Shown here piece after piece: positions 13,968-15,562 of a DNA stretch of 15,562 nucleotides. The number at the start of each line of letters is the position of its first letter. Position 1 is the first letter of the stretch. The notes under the pieces were generated by a model that was not told the origin of the DNA, did not search any database, and saw nothing but the letters and a program-made list of their open reading frames with translations. This stretch comes from Rhodobacter sp. (lineage in GTDB: Bacteria; Pseudomonadota; Alphaproteobacteria; Rhodobacterales; Rhodobacteraceae), in assembly GCA_013824045.1 (NCBI GenBank), contig PNND01000050.1, forward strand, positions 1-15,562. The letters run 5' to 3'. Position numbers and translations under genes: made by a program.

Positions 13968-14570
13968 TCAGCCACCAGTCCCGGTCTGGTTAGCATCTGC
14001 CACAACAGCCCCGCCCGCATTGGCGCGCCGCAGGGCCGCCAAGGCCGCCTCCACCAATGCGCGCCCCTTGGCCGCGGGCAGCGGCGCGGCGTCCGATGGC
14101 CCCGCCGCCGTCACCGTCACCAACCGCCCACGCAGCCCCGCAATCCCGCGCCAATACTCCCCGGCCTCCCGGTCCCTCACCTGCACCAGAAAGGCCCGAT
14201 CCACCTCACTGGCCGCCAGAACCTGCACATCCGCTGCACGCCCCGACCGGCTCAAAGCCGCCCGCCCCGCTTCAGATGTAAAGTACTCCGCCAGCGCCGC
14301 CCCACCCGCGGCCATCGCCCCCGCCGATCCCGCCTGACCGACGGTCAGCGTCAACACCGCAGGCGCGGCCGTGCCCGCCGCCGAACAGCGCCCCATGATC
14401 ACCACCGCGCTGTCGGCCTGCCGCTGCCCCGCTCCCGGCGCAATGCAATAGCCCGCCGGGGCCGCCGCCACCACTGCACCGTCCAAAAGCGCCACTTGCC
14501 TTATCCCTGCACCCTGCGTTGTCACACATCCGGCCAGCAGCAGAATACCGATCAACCCCAAACTCTTCAC
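13968..14570 (-). CDS. putative lipoprotein, function unknown
   Basis: A 200-residue protein with a lipoprotein signal peptide: a short MKSLG start, a hydrophobic core (LIGILLLAGC) and lipobox LLAGC with the modified cysteine at residue 15. The mature part is Ala/Gly-rich and contains a CIAPGAG segment and a second cysteine (GRCSAAG), which may pair. A central VLTLTVGQAG strand and a later DVQVLAASEVDRAFLVQVRDRE and YWRGIAGLRGRLVTVTA suggest an alpha/beta domain. I do not recognise the family. The start is GTG at 14570 with AAGGGGG upstream, and its position right before the signal peptide supports it. It is divergent from the M23-domain gene, with 180 bp between the starts. Confidence 0.82.
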   Translation of the reverse strand: MKSLGLIGILLLAGCVTTQGAGIRQVALLDGAVVAAAPAGYCIAPGAGQRQADSAVVIMGRCSAAGTAAPAVLTLTVGQAGSAGAMAAGGAALAEYFTSEAGRAALSRSGRAADVQVLAASEVDRAFLVQVRDREAGEYWRGIAGLRGRLVTVTAAGPSDAAPLPAAKGRALVEAALAALRRANAGGAVVADANQTGTGG

Positions 14571-14750
14571 TCCAGCCCCCTTGTGTCAGTCCAGCCCCAG
14601 CGGTTTGCATAGCGCCCTCACCTGCCACCGTCCACCGGCCTGCCGCCCGAAGGCGCGACCCCGCCCAATCGCAAGCCCAAGCTGCCATTGCATCCGCCCC
14701 GTCAAACCGCTTCACTCCGCCCAACGCCACATCCGAACCCAAGGCCCCGC
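14571..14750. other. divergent intergenic region, lipoprotein / M23-domain gene
   Basis: 180 bp that must hold promoters for both divergent genes. I see ribosome sites next to each start but no convincing -35/-10 pair, no strong hairpin and no tRNA or credible small gene. Confidence 0.5.
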
Positions 14751-15562
14751 ATGACCCGCCTGCCAGACCTCGCCGCCCGCCTGAACGGGCAGCCCGATCT
14801 CTACACCGCCCTGCGGCAAGCCTTCGCCCCCGGCGATCCCGCCCCCGATATCCCCGCCCTCATCGCCGCCACCGACGCGCCCACCCGCGCCCGGCTGGAA
14901 AGCGTCGATGCGGGCCTGCTTGCCGCAATCGCGCGCAAGGCCATCACGGGCGAGGCCACGCCCAATGCCGCCGCCCTCCGCGAAACCCTCGCCACCACCC
15001 CGGCCCATCCCCTGTTCAAGCCCGATCCGGCCACAAACGCCACCATGGCCCTACCCACCACGGGTGAACGCCCTGACATGCCTGTCTTCTCCGACCCCGC
15101 CTTCGATCCATGGTTCGACACGCACCAATCCCAAGGCGTCCGCTACGGCCTCGGCCTCTACGGCGAAAATCGCACCGTCTACGCCACCCCGCAATTCGCC
15201 GATGCTGCAAGTCCGGAACGGCGCACCATCCACCTCGGCATCGATGTCTTCGCCCCCGGTGGCACCCCCGTCTTTGCCCCCCTTCCGGGCCGGATGAAAT
15301 ACCTCACCTATAACGCCGACCCGCTGGATTACGGCCACACCTTGATTCTCGAACACGATGTCGGCGGCCACAGGGTCTTCACCCTCTACGGCCACCTCGC
15401 CGCCACCCTGCCCGGCCTCCACCCCACCGGCACGGTAGAGGCTGGCCAGATCATCGCCCATCTCGGCGACTGGCCGGAAAATGGTGGCTGGGCCCCGCAT
15501 ATCCATTTCCAGATCATCACCGATCTGCTTGCCCAGTCCGGCGGCAACTTCTTCGGCGTGGG
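14751..15562 (+). CDS. M23-type peptidase-domain protein, probable N-terminal part of a larger fusion (3' end outside window)
   Basis: The frame is open to the right edge (270 codons seen). Residues 1-110 are Ala/Pro-rich and unassigned; residues 130-270 form an M23/LytM-like (glucosaminyl-peptidase fold) domain with H161 and D165 in HLGIDVFAPGGTPV, H215 in LYGHL, and H250-x-H252 in WAPHIHF, a complete zinc-binding set. There is no signal peptide, which is odd for a cell-wall hydrolase. The segments RYGLGLYGENRTVY, ENGGWAPHIHFQ and the final GGNFFGVG resemble the M23 module found between a kinase-like domain and a class III aminotransferase in large cytosolic fusion enzymes; that comparison is from memory. 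If so, an aminotransferase follows beyond the window. The ATG at 14751 has AAGG six nt upstream. Enzymatic role unknown. Confidence 0.8.
   Translation, partial: MTRLPDLAARLNGQPDLYTALRQAFAPGDPAPDIPALIAATDAPTRARLESVDAGLLAAIARKAITGEATPNAAALRETLATTPAHPLFKPDPATNATMALPTTGERPDMPVFSDPAFDPWFDTHQSQGVRYGLGLYGENRTVYATPQFADAASPERRTIHLGIDVFAPGGTPVFAPLPGRMKYLTYNADPLDYGHTLILEHDVGGHRVFTLYGHLAATLPGLHPTGTVEAGQIIAHLGDWPENGGWAPHIHFQIITDLLAQSGGNFFGV

Noticed and set aside
13282..14337. 351-residue plus-strand open frame opposite the DUF6478-like and lipoprotein genes
   Set aside because: It crosses an intergenic gap and two supported minus-strand genes, and its composition is low-complexity and Pro/Arg-rich.
1..15562. 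CRISPR array, tRNA, rRNA, transposase, phage or toxin-antitoxin genes
   Set aside because: I looked for regularly spaced repeats, cloverleaf-like sequences, terminal inverted repeats with transposase motifs, and small overlapping gene pairs of toxin type. None was convincing.

Overview
The window is about 15.6 kb of very GC-rich DNA with alphaproteobacterial gene content and codon use. It most likely comes from a member of the Rhodobacterales (Paracoccaceae/Roseobacter type). The evidence is the G/C-rich third codon positions, the DUF6478-like protein, the glutathione-dependent formaldehyde enzyme, and a class of intergenic element (GC-rich hairpin followed by a short AT-richer tail) that I recall from Rhodobacterales genomes. 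That placement is inference; the window holds no rRNA or tRNA. It is densely packed chromosomal housekeeping and metabolic sequence. I see no phage, transposase, CRISPR array or integrase, and no compositional island.

Layout. At the left edge (1-1400, + strand) is the C-terminal half of a large SMC/Rad50-like ATPase of the YhaN type. It converges on a minus-strand run from 6749 down to 1432: methionine aminopeptidase (map), S-formylglutathione hydrolase (fghA), a DUF188/YaiI protein, an EamA-family exporter, a HAD phosphatase, an ornithine cyclodeaminase-family dehydrogenase and a small ACT-domain protein. Several of these overlap (fghA/yaiI by 8 bp, eamA/HAD by 26 bp, HAD/OCD by a GTGA junction), so much of the run is probably co-transcribed. 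A hairpin lies after map, and the ACT gene has its own promoter-like sequence.

From 6887 a plus-strand trio follows a good sigma-70-like promoter: a CinA N-domain (MoaB/Mog fold) protein, a GNAT acetyltransferase joined to it by an ATGA overlap, and an exported OmpA-domain protein. This trio converges on a minus-strand LysR regulator (9384-10289). Upstream of the regulator, on the same strand, is 2,4-dienoyl-CoA reductase FadH (10436-12439), an oxidative enzyme of unsaturated fatty acid breakdown.

The right part holds a 260-bp intergenic stretch with three strong hairpins, a tightly coupled minus-strand pair of proteins of unknown function (DUF6478-like and a small coiled-coil protein), and a minus-strand lipoprotein. 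Divergent from these is a gene running off the right edge that encodes an M23-type metallopeptidase domain with its zinc ligands intact but no export signal. That last gene is probably the front of a larger fusion enzyme and is the most interesting object here. Otherwise the genes are ordinary for this group, and I found no clear undescribed defence or mobile system.
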